Source: Phascolomyces articulosus (Eukaryota > Mucoromycota > Mucoromycetes > Mucorales > Lichtheimiaceae). Taken from it: 64,000 nt of DNA. Where the stretch lies: positions 930,001-994,000 of the forward strand of contig JAIXMP010000009.1 in the NCBI GenBank assembly GCA_025677815.1. Reading direction: 5' to 3'. This document shows, in pieces, positions 50,998 through 63,505 of this stretch (the first letter of the stretch is position 1; every line of letters begins with the position of its first letter). The translations under genes were made by a program, and so were the position numbers. Under the pieces are notes generated by a model, which was given only the letters and a program-made list of their open reading frames with translations, ran no database searches and was not told the DNA's origin.

Positions 50998-51591
50998 AGT
51001 GTGTGTGTGTGTATGTTGAAAAGAAAACAAATTGACACAAGTCCCTTTCTTTCAATGCATACAAATGGTGTTTCAAATGCAGCAACCGTGCCAAAAAAAA
51101 AAAATCGGACCTGTTGTTGTCTTGCAACTAAAAAAATAATATTTAAAGTTAAATTTTAGATATTTAGGCCGCTACGTAACCTTAGTATTTATCCTTTGGG
51201 TAAGCAATTAAGAAATATTTAATTTCTGTCTTAATACTCTCCCATAATTATTCTTATCAACATCATTTGGCTTACATAACATGCAGAACAGTTTGTTGGT
51301 ACCTGCATTTTCCTTTTCTTCTTGGGTCCCGACCAGATCAAAGAATCCGTTGACTTTTTTGCGATAATATTATTCATACCAATAAAAAAGAAAAAGCAGT
51401 ATAAACACAACTCTCCTAACGAGTTTATCATTGGGAGCTCAACACCTCGGGGTAGATATTTGAAACCAGCCAATGAGAGAAATCATCTACAAATATCAGC
51501 TTCCTAACTCTCCTAACAAGTTTCATCGATTTTTGAGAAAAACGTTTACCAAACCTGCAACTATCATAGGTCCAAATAGAGCATAGTTGGT

Positions 51592-51637
<46 letters not shown>

Positions 51638-51665
51638 TCTTTCAATAATAATAATAATAATAAAA
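50998..51665. promoter_or_regulatory. Divergent promoter region upstream of ACR3, with a 41-T tract
   Basis: A run of 41 T (51594-51634) ends 31 bp before the ACR3 start and is followed by an AATAATAAT repeat. Two copies of AACTCTCCTAACRAGTTT lie at about 51408 and 51505; each is a weak palindrome (AACTC...GAGTT). A long T tract this close to a start is likely to keep the promoter free of nucleosomes; the repeated motif could be a factor site. Confidence 0.5.
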
Positions 51666-53320
51666 ATGAGTACGGGTGGACAGGATAATTCTTCCGTATG
51701 TTACAAAACAAACAATTGTAATTATGATTATTGTGTTGAAAAACAGCCTGCACCAACACAACAGCAACAAGAACAATGTTATTGGTCACCTGAATGCAAT
51801 TATAATTATTGTATTAAACCTTCTGATTATCAAGCAATGACCACCACTGAAAATGGTGTTCCAAAAAAAGGTAAAAGTCATGTACTATACAACTTGAGAA
51901 GAAAGGATCATTTACCATGTAAAAACAACCATTATAGCATTATTGCGACAATTAAGTTTTTTGGATCGATTCTTGGTGTTATGGATTTTATTGGCTATGG
52001 TTATGGGTGTTCTCATCGGTTATTATGTTCCCGGTGTTCAAGAATCTTTTGAAACTGTCCAGTTTGCCTCTGTTTCAGTACCTATTGCTATTGGATTATT
52101 AGTCATGATGTATCCAGTGTAAGCATATAAAAAGTCCTTTTTTATCATTTTAGAACAGAGTAACTGAAGCATGGTATATGATGAAATAGGCTTTGTAAGG
52201 TACAATATGAAAAACTGCCTTCTATTTTAATGACAAAACAAGTTTGGATTCAAATGGCTATTTCTATTGTTTTGAACTGGATTGTTGGGCCTATTATCAT
52301 GACGGGGTTGGCATGGGCAACTTTACCTGATCTTCCGGAATTCCGTACTGGCGTTGTTATGGTTGGATTGGCAAGGTAATTCATATATCATATACTCAAG
52401 CACAGGGGGGATAGATGCAATGGGGATACACATATGTGATATGATGGATGGGTTACATATTCTAATAATAGAGGTGAAATAGATGTATTGCCATGGTATT
52501 TATTTGGAACCATCTTGCTGGAGGTGATCCTGATTACTGTGCCATGTTAGTTTGCATTAATTCGATCCTTCAAATCGCGCTATTCTCACCTTATTCAGTA
52601 CTTTTTATCAACATCATCCCCTCCTGGTTCGGAGCACCCACTGATACTGCAATCAATGTGGATATTTGGCCTGTTGCCCAATCAGTCTTGATTTACCTCG
52701 GTATTCCTTTGGCCGCAGGTCTTGTGACGCGATTTGCATTTTTGAGTACGATGGGTCGTGCTTGGTATGAAAAGAACTTTTTACCCTATGTGGGTCCCTG
52801 GGCATTGATTGGATTATTGTATACCATTGTTGTCATGTTTGCCAACCAAGGTCATGAAATTATTGAACACATTGGTTCTGTATTCCGTGTCGCTGTTCCT
52901 CTTTTTGTTTATTTTATTTTAATGTTCTTTATTCCGTTCTTTGGATTGAAGGCCATGGGAATGCCTTATGATTTGGTTGTTACTCAATCTTTTACTGCTG
53001 GTAGTAATAATTTTGAACTGGCCATTGCTGTTGCTGTGGGCACTTATGGTATCCGTTCTGAACAAGCGTTGGCTGCCACCATTGGTCCACTTATTGAAGT
53101 ACCAGGTAAAAAAAAGTGATGATGATGGTCTATTTCTCTTTCTTTTTTCTTGGGCTAATTTTGAAAGGGTAGTATTGGTAAATTAATCCACTTTTTTTTT
53201 ATGTATTATTTTAAAGTCTTGCTGGTGCTTACTTATGTAGCATTGATGTTACAAAAGAAGATGAATTGGAGTAACCGATCACCTCATCTTACTGTTAGAA
53301 AGGATGAAGAATCCCACTAA
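51666..53320 (+). CDS. ACR3: Arsenite efflux permease ACR3 with duplicated three-Cys N-terminal motif
   Basis: Five exons: 51666-51870, 51938-52118, 52190-52375, 52483-53105 and 53217-53320, 432 aa. ACR3 (BASS superfamily, 10 helices) exports As(III), sometimes Sb(III), across the plasma membrane. Family segments: LSFLDRFLVLWILLAMVMGV, SVSVPIAIGLLVMMYPVL, EFRTGVVMVGLARCIAMVFI with the conserved transport Cys, WNHLAGGDPDYCA, and SFTAGSNNFELAIAVAVGTY with the conserved Glu. The first exon is unusual: CYKTNNCNYDYC (Cys 12, 18, 23) and CYWSPECNYNYC (Cys 38, 44, 49) repeat the spacing C-x5-C-x4-C around a Gln-rich linker, on the side expected to be cytoplasmic. Exon 2's acceptor (after ATTATAG at 51937) was chosen because it alone restores the frame of the first helix. 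Confidence 0.95.
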
Positions 53321-53607
53321 TATTAGCTTCATGTATAAATTACATCATTATCTTAAGTCATTTTTTTCATATTACTCACTGCATTATTTTTTCCTCTTAA
53401 TTTTTGTATAATAAATACTTGATTTTCTTAATTTTTTTTTCATGTGTGGTTTAGTGATGCTCAAGTAGTTTAATTTAAAGGTTACATTCTCTCCACGATA
53501 TATTATACTCACTGTAGAGTTAAAAGCAAAACTATTCTTTTTTTTTTATTACAATAGTAAAAAGATAGTACAAAACAAGCTGTTACTGTTTGTATGTAAA
53601 ATGATTA

Positions 53608-55558
53608 TTATATAATGTTATCATCATTTTGTGTGAATGAAGAAGATTCTTGTTGTTTTTTCTTCTTCTCCAAGGCTGCTTTCACCACCTGTTTCAATAT
53701 AGCACGACTTCTTTTTTCAGGTGACTTCATGGATGGGATAGCATTCATGGCGTATCCAAATGCGATATTATATTCTTGATTCCAAAAAAAGATACTTCCA
53801 CCCATACCACTCCAGCCTCTGAACTCTACACCATCCACCACCAATAAATCGAAGACACCCCAACCTCCTTTTTCTTGTGGCATGGCTCTTTTCACAAGCA
53901 TATCAAATACGGGAGGATCGACAGGTTGGGTCACTAATGCATATCCTTCGGGGCTGAGCAAGTCAGGTTCACCTTCTACAACAGCTTTGCCCCCATTTGC
54001 CATCATGGCGGCTAATTTGGCAATCTATATATATCATTGGAAATAACAATCCAGGCTATTAATAATATGTTTTTCTTCTTCTTCTTCTTCTTCTTCATAA
54101 TAATAATAATAATAATAATAATAAAATATTGTATAGTAAAAACTTACGGAATGTGCATTTGTATAGCCAGAAATAGCTGGCGTTTGAATACGACGATGAG
54201 CAAGTCGTCTACAATCTGATGGATTGAGATGATCCAACACACTCATCATAGACTTATGAATAATTTGATCAGGATTCATCATGACCTTGATAAAAGCGAT
54301 GGGTCCACCCATTAAATTTACCATACGTGCCATTTGAAAAATAGGTGGGCCAGAGTAGAATGGCGCAATACGATCATCATATTCTTGTTGATAGGGTTTG
54401 AAGTTCCATTCAATATTGTACATTTTGTTCAACTCGTTTACCCTTTATATATAAAATAAAAATAAAAAGACAAATACATTAGAGAGAGAAAAAATGATAC
54501 AAAGCTCTTTTTTTATCTTGATTAATCATAAACTTACATAGTATCATGAATAGTTGTATTCGCTGCTCGTTTCAGTACTTCGTTGACGTACCATCCATAG
54601 GTGATTGCATGATAACTACGCGTACGCTCACCTTCAAAATTATGAGGTTGTGCTGCTAAAATACTTGAAAAACGATCAGTATCTTCTGCTTCTGCCGATG
54701 TAACAGGTACGTCCAAGTATCCAACGCCAGCCGCATGCACCATCTATTGTATAAATTATATATACCAGCAAAAAAAGAAAAAAAAATGGATCCATGTTCA
54801 CTATGATATATCATCATTGAAAAATAAATACGCTAGTATCCATTAAACATACCAAATCTCCTAAAGTGACATTCTCCTTCTTTCCTTGTCCGAATTCAGG
54901 CCAATATGTTGTAATTTTTTCATCATAAGACAAAATACCTTGATCAACAAGTCGAGCAACCACAATGGCAGTCTAAAAACCAACTATTGATTAAATTCAA
55001 GCAAAACGATATAAGCTTTAATCATCTTACCACGACTTTTGAACTTGAAAATACCATTTGCAAAGTATTTTCTGTATAAGGCACTTGATCTTCCAAATTT
55101 TGCCAACCTCCATAAATATCTAAAACAAGTTCACCATCCACATACGCAGATACACTTGCACCCACTTCTTCTCCATCATAAAAGTTTTGTATAAATGCTT
55201 GTTCTGCCGCAACATAATCCTTATGGACGTATCCACCATGGTATTTGATATCGTATCGTTGTTCACATTCATATCCAAAAACAGAACACGTCCATGGTGT
55301 AAAAGGACCTCCTTGATTAAGGTACCGTTTGATGCCAATATAACCCACCGCTGAAACAGCAACAGTAAGCATCGTTGTGATTTTGATAACTGTCCAAATA
55401 ATCGATTTGATTGTGCGTCGGTTATTGTTTTTGTTTTTGATGGATGCTTGCTTCTTAGTAAATAAAGAAGAGCTGGAGGTTTTATTGTTATTCTCCTTCA
55501 TAGTATGATGTTTCTTTTTGGTATGATGGCTACTCTTCTTTTTCTCCTTGGAAGTCAT
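53608..55558 (-). CDS. Beta-lactamase-fold serine hydrolase, copy A (membrane-anchored)
   Basis: Five exons on the minus strand: 55558-55031, 54972-54853, 54743-54538, 54442-54148 and 54024-53608, 521 aa. A Lys/Ser/Asn-rich N-terminus precedes one hydrophobic anchor (IIWTVIKITTMLTVAVSAVG, about residues 50-70), so the domain is probably luminal or extracellular. Catalytic SxxK is SSSK (Ser171, Lys174); the Tyr motif is SYHAITYGW (Tyr260); the C-terminal GWSGMGGS takes the place of KTG. This set is typical of EstB/LACTB-like esterases or peptidases rather than true beta-lactamases. It is a tandem paralogue of the next gene and has one extra intron (54443-54537), which carries a compound CTT/AAT microsatellite next to it. 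Convergent with ACR3. Confidence 0.88.
54064..54123. repeat. Compound CTT and AAT microsatellite in intron 4 of copy A
   Basis: A run of TTC triplets is followed directly by a run of ATA/AAT triplets inside the intron between exons 4 and 5. Confidence 0.8.
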
Positions 55559-57303
55559 TCTGAAAAAAGAAAAATGAAGTATATATATAATGAAAAAGAA
55601 GTAAGAGAAACAAAAAAAAAAGTTCACACAGGAAGTCTTGGCTGTTTTTGGTACGTGCGTAGTTTATATGTTTATTTTTTTCTCCGGAAACAAGGGCCCT
55701 TTTCCCGATGACGATAATTACCAATTTAAGGGTTTTTATGCTTTTGTGAAAATATAAATAATCGCCTTTGCTCTTCTCTCGCTTTATTGATTCTTGCCAA
55801 GGAGAAAAAGAAAAACATTATCTAACATATTCATGACAATGACATAATATTATGATAATAATAGATGCATTTTCTTTATTATTTCCTGTTGTTCATGCCA
55901 AGAACGAAGAAGATATATTGTGGCTGTACAATACTATCCACATTAACTGATCTTTCCATTTTCTTGATTTTAGTTCTGCTGCGGCAGTTTGCCCAGCATC
56001 ATTTTCTTTTTTCGAGTAACACGAAGTATATATATACTACTATCCTTAGCATCATCCTAATTTTTCTTTTGGTTCTGTAGGTATGTAATTTTAACTTTGA
56101 TACACTACACTACATGATGGAGTATATTTGAAAATAAATATAGTTTTTTTTTGTATAATTACAAAAGATCAATGAACTATCAAGAAAACTTACCTATCGA
56201 GAAGCATACACAAGCTATCACACAGCACAAGGTTTTTCGATGCTGAAGCTTCATCTGCAAAAGATAATAAGGTTTGGACGCATCATTCATTCTTGATTTC
56301 CTGCAATTTAAACAAGACAAGATAAGGAAAATAAAATCTTCCTTCGATCAATATTGTTGCTAATGATAAGTGTCGATGTGGAATTTTAATGGTAGTATAA
56401 TTACGGCAGTAGTTGACAAACCATGGCGTTTATTTTACTACTTAGTTGTACATCATGTCCTGAATTTGAAAAGTGGTTTGATTATTAATTGATAATGTAT
56501 ATACTCAATACTCTGGTTCAGCACTGTGACTGATAGTTACTAGTATTTTTTTTATGTTAATAGTTTAGTGATGATGATGATGTTGTAGTAGATATGATGA
56601 GTAATAATCAAAAGTGGGTGTGGTAGAAATATAAAATGCACAAGGGAATGTTCAAAGTATACAATGAGTAGAGTATAACTGTGTATAATGTGTTAATTTC
56701 ATATCTCGAATTATGGCCATTTTTGACTTGTATTTTACTTTGCAATCTTTAACTTCGCACTATTTTAATAGAAAATATTATTATTATCGTTAGTAAATTA
56801 GGTGATATACTAATAAGATATCTTGTTCTATCAGCTAAGTCATACGTATTTCAATAACTACAATAAAAAACATCTTAAATGAAAACGATCGTTTTGTCGT
56901 TTAGTTTTCGGCCTAATGCTGGTTTGACCACCTATGTTAATGTATATCGTGTAGAACTCTAATAATGTAATAACAGCTTATTCTATGATACGTAAAAACG
57001 GTATACGAACCTAAGATTTATACATCATTACTACTGTACTTTCTCCTTGCACCAATAAATGCATAGCACTATAAATACCTTACAGCAATATTGTGGAATC
57101 TTGTAGGAGGCAACGGTTAACTCCATAACATGCATCCATATGATAATCGCAAAAAACGTATGGTATCTTTTTGTTTATTATATTATATTGCTAGAAATTA
57201 ATAATAAAATAGTATTGGTATAAATAATAATACAATATGATGTAGTATTATGTCAAGTATATGATTCTATATACTAAATACTCTATTCCTATTTTTTAAT
57301 TAT
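55559..57303. other. Intergenic between the two serine hydrolase genes
   Basis: 1.7 kb of AT-rich DNA. One plus-strand frame at 55865-56080 is hydrophobic and Ile/Leu-rich without a motif, probably chance. No repeat relating it to the second copy's upstream region was seen. Confidence 0.45.
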
Positions 57304-59102
57304 TTATAGAGTGAGATCCATTTTCTTCTTTAGGACTTGTTTTACAACGGCCCTCAAGATAGATATGCTTCGTTCATCGGGAGAATTTAAATCAGGCATT
57401 GCATTCATGCAATAACCAAATCCAATATTGTACTCTTGATTCCACCAAAAAGTGGATCCTCCGACACCTGTCCATCCCACAAAATGAACACCATCTGTTT
57501 CAAGATAATCAAATATACCCCATCCTCCATGAACAGATGGCATCCATCTTTGGATAAAGTAATCCCATTCAAGTGGGATGGGTTGGGTTGCCAAAGCATA
57601 AGTTTTTGGATTTAATAAATCTGGTTCGTCTGGTACAATGGCTTTTCCTCCGTTGGCCATCATAGCAGCTAATTTTGCAATCTATATACGATATAGAGAA
57701 TACAGTAGAGAGTGATTTTTTTTAGTATTCGTTTAGTGGGATGAAGGAAAGAGAAAGGTATATTTTTAATATATCTTATAATGAATCAGAATACATCCTC
57801 CTTTATAATTTTATTCTTTAATTTCTTACCGATCGAGCATTTGTAAACCCAGAAAAACCGGGTGCTTCGATACGACGATAGCGAAGATCAATCACTCCAC
57901 TAGGAACATAACCAGACATATCATAATACTTGGAAGCCAGCGTTTTTCTTACAATACGATCCATTGAAAATAATCGTTGTATCAAACTGGTGGGCCCTAA
58001 TATTTGAATCCCACGAACTGCCTCAATAAATAGGTTGCCTCGATACATGACGGCAATTCGATCATCATAGGCTTGTTGATAGGGTTTAAGATTCCATTCA
58101 ATATCATATTTTTCATTTAATTCGTTCATCATCACATCATGAACAGTGGTATTAGCAACTCGTCGTAAAATTTCATTGACAAACCATCCCCGTGTGGTGG
58201 CGTGATAACTGCGTTTTCGGACCCCTTCAAAATTATGAGGCTGAGCGGCTAATATTTTGGAAAATCGTTCAGGATCTTCGGCGTCTGTTGTTGTAAAACT
58301 GTTATCTAAGTAACCAACACCACCTGCATGTTGCATCTAATTTAAATATTCTCATATGGCTCAGTAAAAAAATAATACAAGGGAATTATTGTTGTGTCCT
58401 ATAAAAATGATTATTACCAAGTCACCCAACGTCACGTTTTCTTTCTTTCCTTGGCCAAATTCTGGCCAATAAGTAGAAATCTTTTCATCGTATGACAAGA
58501 GTCCTTTTTCGACAAATTGAGCAACCACGATCGAACCCTATTTATATCCAAACGAAAAGAAGTATTTAATGAGTTACACATTCATCATTGAGGTGGCGTC
58601 GATAACGTTTGTTTAAGAAAAGAAAAAATAGTTTTATAAATTCGTTACATACCAAAGCTTTTGTACATGAAAATACCAATTGTAAAGTGTCCTCAGTATA
58701 CGGAACTAGATCTTCTTTATTTTGCCAACCGCCTTGCATATCTACGACAAGTTGCCCATCTACGTAAACAGCCACTGCGGCACCCACTTCTTCGCCAATA
58801 TAAAAATTATTTTTGAATGCTTCTTGTGCTAAAACATAATCATCATGAACAAATCCACGAAAAGGAACGTCATAACGTCGTTCACACGCGTATCCAAACA
58901 ATGAACACGTTAACGGTATAAAAGGACCTTGATTAAAATATCGTTTTCCAGCAATACAGAGTAATAAGAATGCGATAGTAGCACACTTGAATAATGTTGT
59001 TGTTCGTTTATTGATATTGGATGATAATAGGTTTTGATGCGTTGTAACGGGATGTCGAAATGATATTGTCTTTTGCGGACCATCCAATGTTTCTGTTGTC
59101 AT
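57304..59102 (-). CDS. Beta-lactamase-fold serine hydrolase, copy B (membrane-anchored)
   Basis: Four exons on the minus strand: 59102-58653, 58537-58418, 58336-57830 and 57681-57304, 484 aa. Same plan as copy A: short cytoplasmic N-terminus, one membrane helix (TTLFKCATIAFLLLCIAG), RYFNQGPFIPLTCSLFGYAC, then SxxK as SCTK (Ser145, Lys148), Tyr motif SYHATTRGW (Tyr234), and GWTGVGGS near the C-terminus. The first, second and last introns fall at the same places as in copy A, but copy A's third intron is absent (the sequence VMMNELNEKY is continuous here). The N-terminus is shorter and lacks copy A's Lys/Ser-rich extension. Probable local tandem duplication; substrates unknown. Confidence 0.88.
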
Positions 59103-60339
59103 TATAATTGTTATGAAAGTGAATTCAATACGGTTTGGTATAATTCTAAAAAAAAGAATAAAGATGAAAGAAGAAAATGTAAAAGAAAACAAGGGGGGAA
59201 ATTGATGTGCATTTTTATTTTATTTTGAAGGTTTTGAACTAGCACAAAAGTCATGTGAAGGGCTTGTTTATTGACTTTGACTTATGAATTCTATTTCCAG
59301 CCACGCATATTTTGAATATTCAATTATTATTTGCAGTTGATATATGGTAAAACTATTGGTCAATGTATGATGGAAGTTTAAAATGATATATACATATATA
59401 ATTGGCATGATTAGAAAGTAGCGAATATATAGATGGATGCTTCATTTATGATTCATGTCATGAAGAAGTAATACGACATATATTAACAGAATTAAATAGT
59501 ACCTGAAAATCAACATTATTTTCTACAAGATCATTTTAAGGCCATTCTACTGTATAATAACTTCTAGATTCTCCCGCGATTGATGGAGACGGTGCATTTG
59601 AATGCATTAATATAAAAATACGTACCACTTCTACCTTACTAACGATGATCCATATATCTAAAATTATGAATAACTTGGGTACCATGACATTCTTTTACAC
59701 ACGCAATCAAGAAATTTTTCGAGTCATGTGTACAATATTCATGCACTTTTGATTTTTGGGTAAAAGCTATAGAGAAAAAAACAACATTATCTCACTCACA
59801 CACATACAAACATAACATCTTACACAACTCACCGGGATTTTCTCTCAACCCATAAGAAATAGACTGAAAGAAAAAAATGACTATTTGTTATTGAGATAGT
59901 AGAAAGAATTCTTTATTATGTTGCAATAAATAGTAATAGGACTGAATGGATGATTATGCTCGTGACAGCCTGAGAAATCATACACAACACACAGGGTGTT
60001 TAAGGAGGAAAGGATTTGCTTTATAAGCTCAGTTTTAACCTGCTGTTAATGAGCCGTGACCGAAAGGGATTGCGTTACTATACATAAAGTGCTGTTTTAT
60101 TTTTTAAAAACACGTCTTGTTTCTCTTTTTTTCTTCTTCTTTTCCATAAACTCCTCCTCCTCTTCCTCGCTACTATTACTACTTCTTCCTCCAACTTTTT
60201 TCTTTTTTTTTTTTTTAAAAAAAAAGAAGAGTCATTAGGCAATCCAAAAGAAAAGAACTTATATTTTTATAACTATTAATAACTACCTTTTTATTTTTTA
60301 AAAAAAACCCATACTTATCAAAACGTCCAACACGAATAG
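59103..60339. other. Intergenic, divergent promoter of copy B and GID7
   Basis: About 1.2 kb, AT-rich. The start codon and first exon of GID7 must lie in the right part of this stretch, but I could not fix them. A T/C-rich tract at 60119-60220 is followed by A-runs. Confidence 0.4.
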
Positions 60340-63159
60340 AGATTCATTATCACCACCATCAGCAGTCCCTTCTGCTGCCAATAACAGCCAACAGTCATCT
60401 CGTCCATTACAAGTTATTGACCCATCTTCTTCAACGGATTTGCCGAAACGAAAACGTCAACGTTTAAATTATACCCTGAGTGATACTACTACTATTATTT
60501 CGTCTTCTTCCACCTCCAATATGCAAATTAAAGACAATCATAATACACCAACCAATTCAACAGAATCTTCTCAGCATAGTAATGGCAAATCTTTAGTAGA
60601 TACTTCTTCACCTGACATGCTTGGTCGTGTCAAGAAAGACGAACTTGTACGACTTATATTACAGTCTTTGAATGACCTTGGTTATCGGTATACATGGCAT
60701 TCCATTTTCTTTTTCTTTTCTTCTCTGCCCCCTTTCTTTTCGTTAGAAAAAGACTTTATACTTATGCAATTTTTTTATTACTACCAGTGAAGCAGCAGGA
60801 GCACTCCAAAAAGATTCAGGTATTTCACTAGAATCAGATACAGTAACACGATTTCGACAAGGCATTCTATCGGGCGATTGGCGATTGACAGAATCATTAT
60901 TGGCTTCACTACCTGGCATACAAACCAATGACTTATTACAAGCACAGTTTTTAATTCGACAGCAAAAGTTCTTAGAGCTGCTCGAAGCACAAAAGACAAT
61001 GAAAGCATTACATGTATTAAGAAATGAATTGACGCCACTTGGACAGAGTATTGAGAGATTGCATCAGCTATCAAGGTACCACTTTTATTATTATTTATAA
61101 TACATCTATCTATAGCTATTAAAAAAAGTGGATAAAAATGTTTTGTATTGGATGATGAACTGGGAAACTGATTGTGTTTTTATAAATATATTAATAGTTT
61201 AATATTTTGTTCCTCTGTGGAAGACATTAAAGCACAAGCACAATGGGATGGGACCAATGGAACATCACGACAACAGTTACTTGTGGATTTACAAAGTAAA
61301 ATATAGATTTTGGATTCGAAAAGAAAGAGAAAGGAAAGAACATTATTATTATTTTTCGAATAATGCAAGCTTATCAAAATGTGATGATTTGGGTATTGTT
61401 TATTTTAGATTATATTCCGCCATCGATTATGATCCCGAACGAAAGATTATTAACATTGATCAACCAAGCATATGAATGGCAGCGAAGAGGATGTCTGTAT
61501 CACAGTGATAGTACAGCTGACTTTTCTCTATTTTCAGATCATGTTTGTGACAAGTAACGTATTGTTTGGTCTCTACCTTCTTTTGTATCAATATGTAATC
61601 TAACTAAAACATATGATTTTTTTAGGAGTCGATTTCCATCTTCTACCATTCGTATTTTAGAAGGCCATACAGATGAAGTATGGCATTTATCTTTTTCAAA
61701 TAGTGGCCGATATTTGACATCTGTATCAAAAGATAAAACATGTATTATTTGGGATATGACGGTAAAGTTTAGATCTTTGAATATATATATATATATTTAT
61801 CGATTACGCAAAATCAATGTGAAAGAAGGAACGTATAGACTCATTAGGAGTTACGGGGGAACTATCCTCTTTGTTTATTTTATTAGACATTTGAAAAAGT
61901 ACAAACCCTTGTAGGACAGGATGAATGTGCATCTTATTGCGCATGGTCACCCGATGATTCCAAATTATTGGTGTGTGGCGTGGATACATCCTTGGTTTTA
62001 TGGGATCCTTTGGTAAGGAAACAGAATGGATGATTCGGATTAAATTACAAATGAGAATGTATCCAAGACCATAAGGGAGATCTAATTAGATGATTTTAGA
62101 ATGGAAAATTATTACGTACATATACAGAGCATAAAGATCAAGTAACAAGTTGTGTATGGCTACCTGATGGAGAACATTTCATATCCGGGGCATGCGATAC
62201 TTCACTATGTTTATGGGTAAAGTTGAAATAGACAGATGATGAGTAATTTTATGTTTGTTCCCACATTTGGCTGACTAATTCACTTATTATCTCGTTTTTT
62301 GATACGTTCATAGCACATTGATGGGCGAATTGAGAATAGATGGTCAGCTCACCGAACAGTGGATATGAAAATTACACCAGATGGACGACGATTAGTGACG
62401 ATTAGCTTTGACAAGTGTATTGGCATCTATGATATTGATGATTTCAAATTAATAGATATTGGGTAAATCATAATTGATAGCTGTGTTATGGAAAGAGGAG
62501 GAGGGGTAATAATACAAGATAATAGGATTCAATGCTCATATACACACTTATTCTGCTTTATTTAGTAAAATATCTGAAAATGAAATGATCACATCATTGA
62601 CAATTACAAAAGATGGTCGATATGCACTTACCAATGTTCAGGATTCTCAAGAATTACATTTATGGGATTTGGATGAACAACAACTTGTACGAAAATATTC
62701 TGGACAAAAACAAAAATCATTTGTGATTCGTTCTACCTTGGGTGGTGATGATGAATCTTTCGTATTGAGTGGTAGTGAAGGTAATTTATTTTTCTAGATT
62801 CGTTCTCTCTCTCCTTCTCTCTCTAAAGTATGCATCACATACTTATCCATTCATTTCTTAATCGGCTTTCTTTAGATAATTGCGTCTATGTATGGAGTCG
62901 AGAACATCAAACATTATTGGAAGTGCTTGAGGGACATACAGGAACAGTCAATTGTGTGAGCTGGTGTCCTGTTGGTTTACCTAAACTCGCATCTGCAAGT
63001 GATGATAAAACTATTCGAATGTAAGTTTATATATTAAGATAAAGAAAAAAATGGATTCATTGATATACTAAACTATGATAATTTATTCTATATAGTTGGG
63101 GTTTACCATGTGAAGTACAAAATGGTCAAGATAATAGCAATAACAAGATTCATGTATAA
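60340..63159 (+). CDS. GID7: GID/CTLH ubiquitin ligase subunit, GID7 / WDR26 (5' end unresolved)
   Basis: Exons in phase: up to 60687 (5' end uncertain, open from about 60302, no ATG in frame, so an upstream exon is needed), 60788-61075, 61198-61295, 61409-61553, 61626-61761, 61887-62012, 62100-62216, 62314-62462, 62566-62780, 62876-63020 and 63096-63159. Ser/Thr-rich N-terminus with KRKRQR; LisH-like VRLILQSLNDLGYREAAGAL; CTLH region (FRQGILSGDWRLTESLLASL...FLELLEAQKTMKALHVLRNE); then YIPPSIMIPNERLL and WD40 repeats beginning IRILEGHTDEVWHLSFSNSG and ending LEVLEGHTGTVNCVSWCPVG. In yeast Gid7 belongs to the ligase that degrades gluconeogenic enzymes; WDR26 is the animal form. Confidence 0.9.
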
Positions 63160-63505
63160 TTCTCTTCTCTCTCATTTTCTTCACTTTTATCATATCTTCC
63201 TCACACACACATACAAATTCATTATTACACATATTTCTTTATCTCTTTGCTCCCTCTCCCTGTACAGGAAACAGCTATTTTTTTTTTTTGCAAATACAAA
63301 TGCATTGTTTATATTCTCTTTTTTTATATCTCTTTCTTTTTGTTTTATATCTGTACAGAAATAAGAACATCATTATCATCCTTTTCTCTCCCCTCTTTTT
63401 TCCTTGTTTTTTTCGAATTATATATTATGGTTGAAAAATGTAAATTTGATAAACAAAGGGATTTATTATACAAGGAAAAAAATGTGTGAAAAAAAACGAT
63501 GATGA
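63160..63505. other. Intergenic between convergent GID7 and right-edge gene
   Basis: T/C-rich sequence after the GID7 stop with no coding character. Confidence 0.5.

Noticed and set aside
55865..56080. Small membrane protein between the two serine hydrolases
   Set aside because: Composition (Ile/Leu/Phe) is that expected of random AT-rich DNA.
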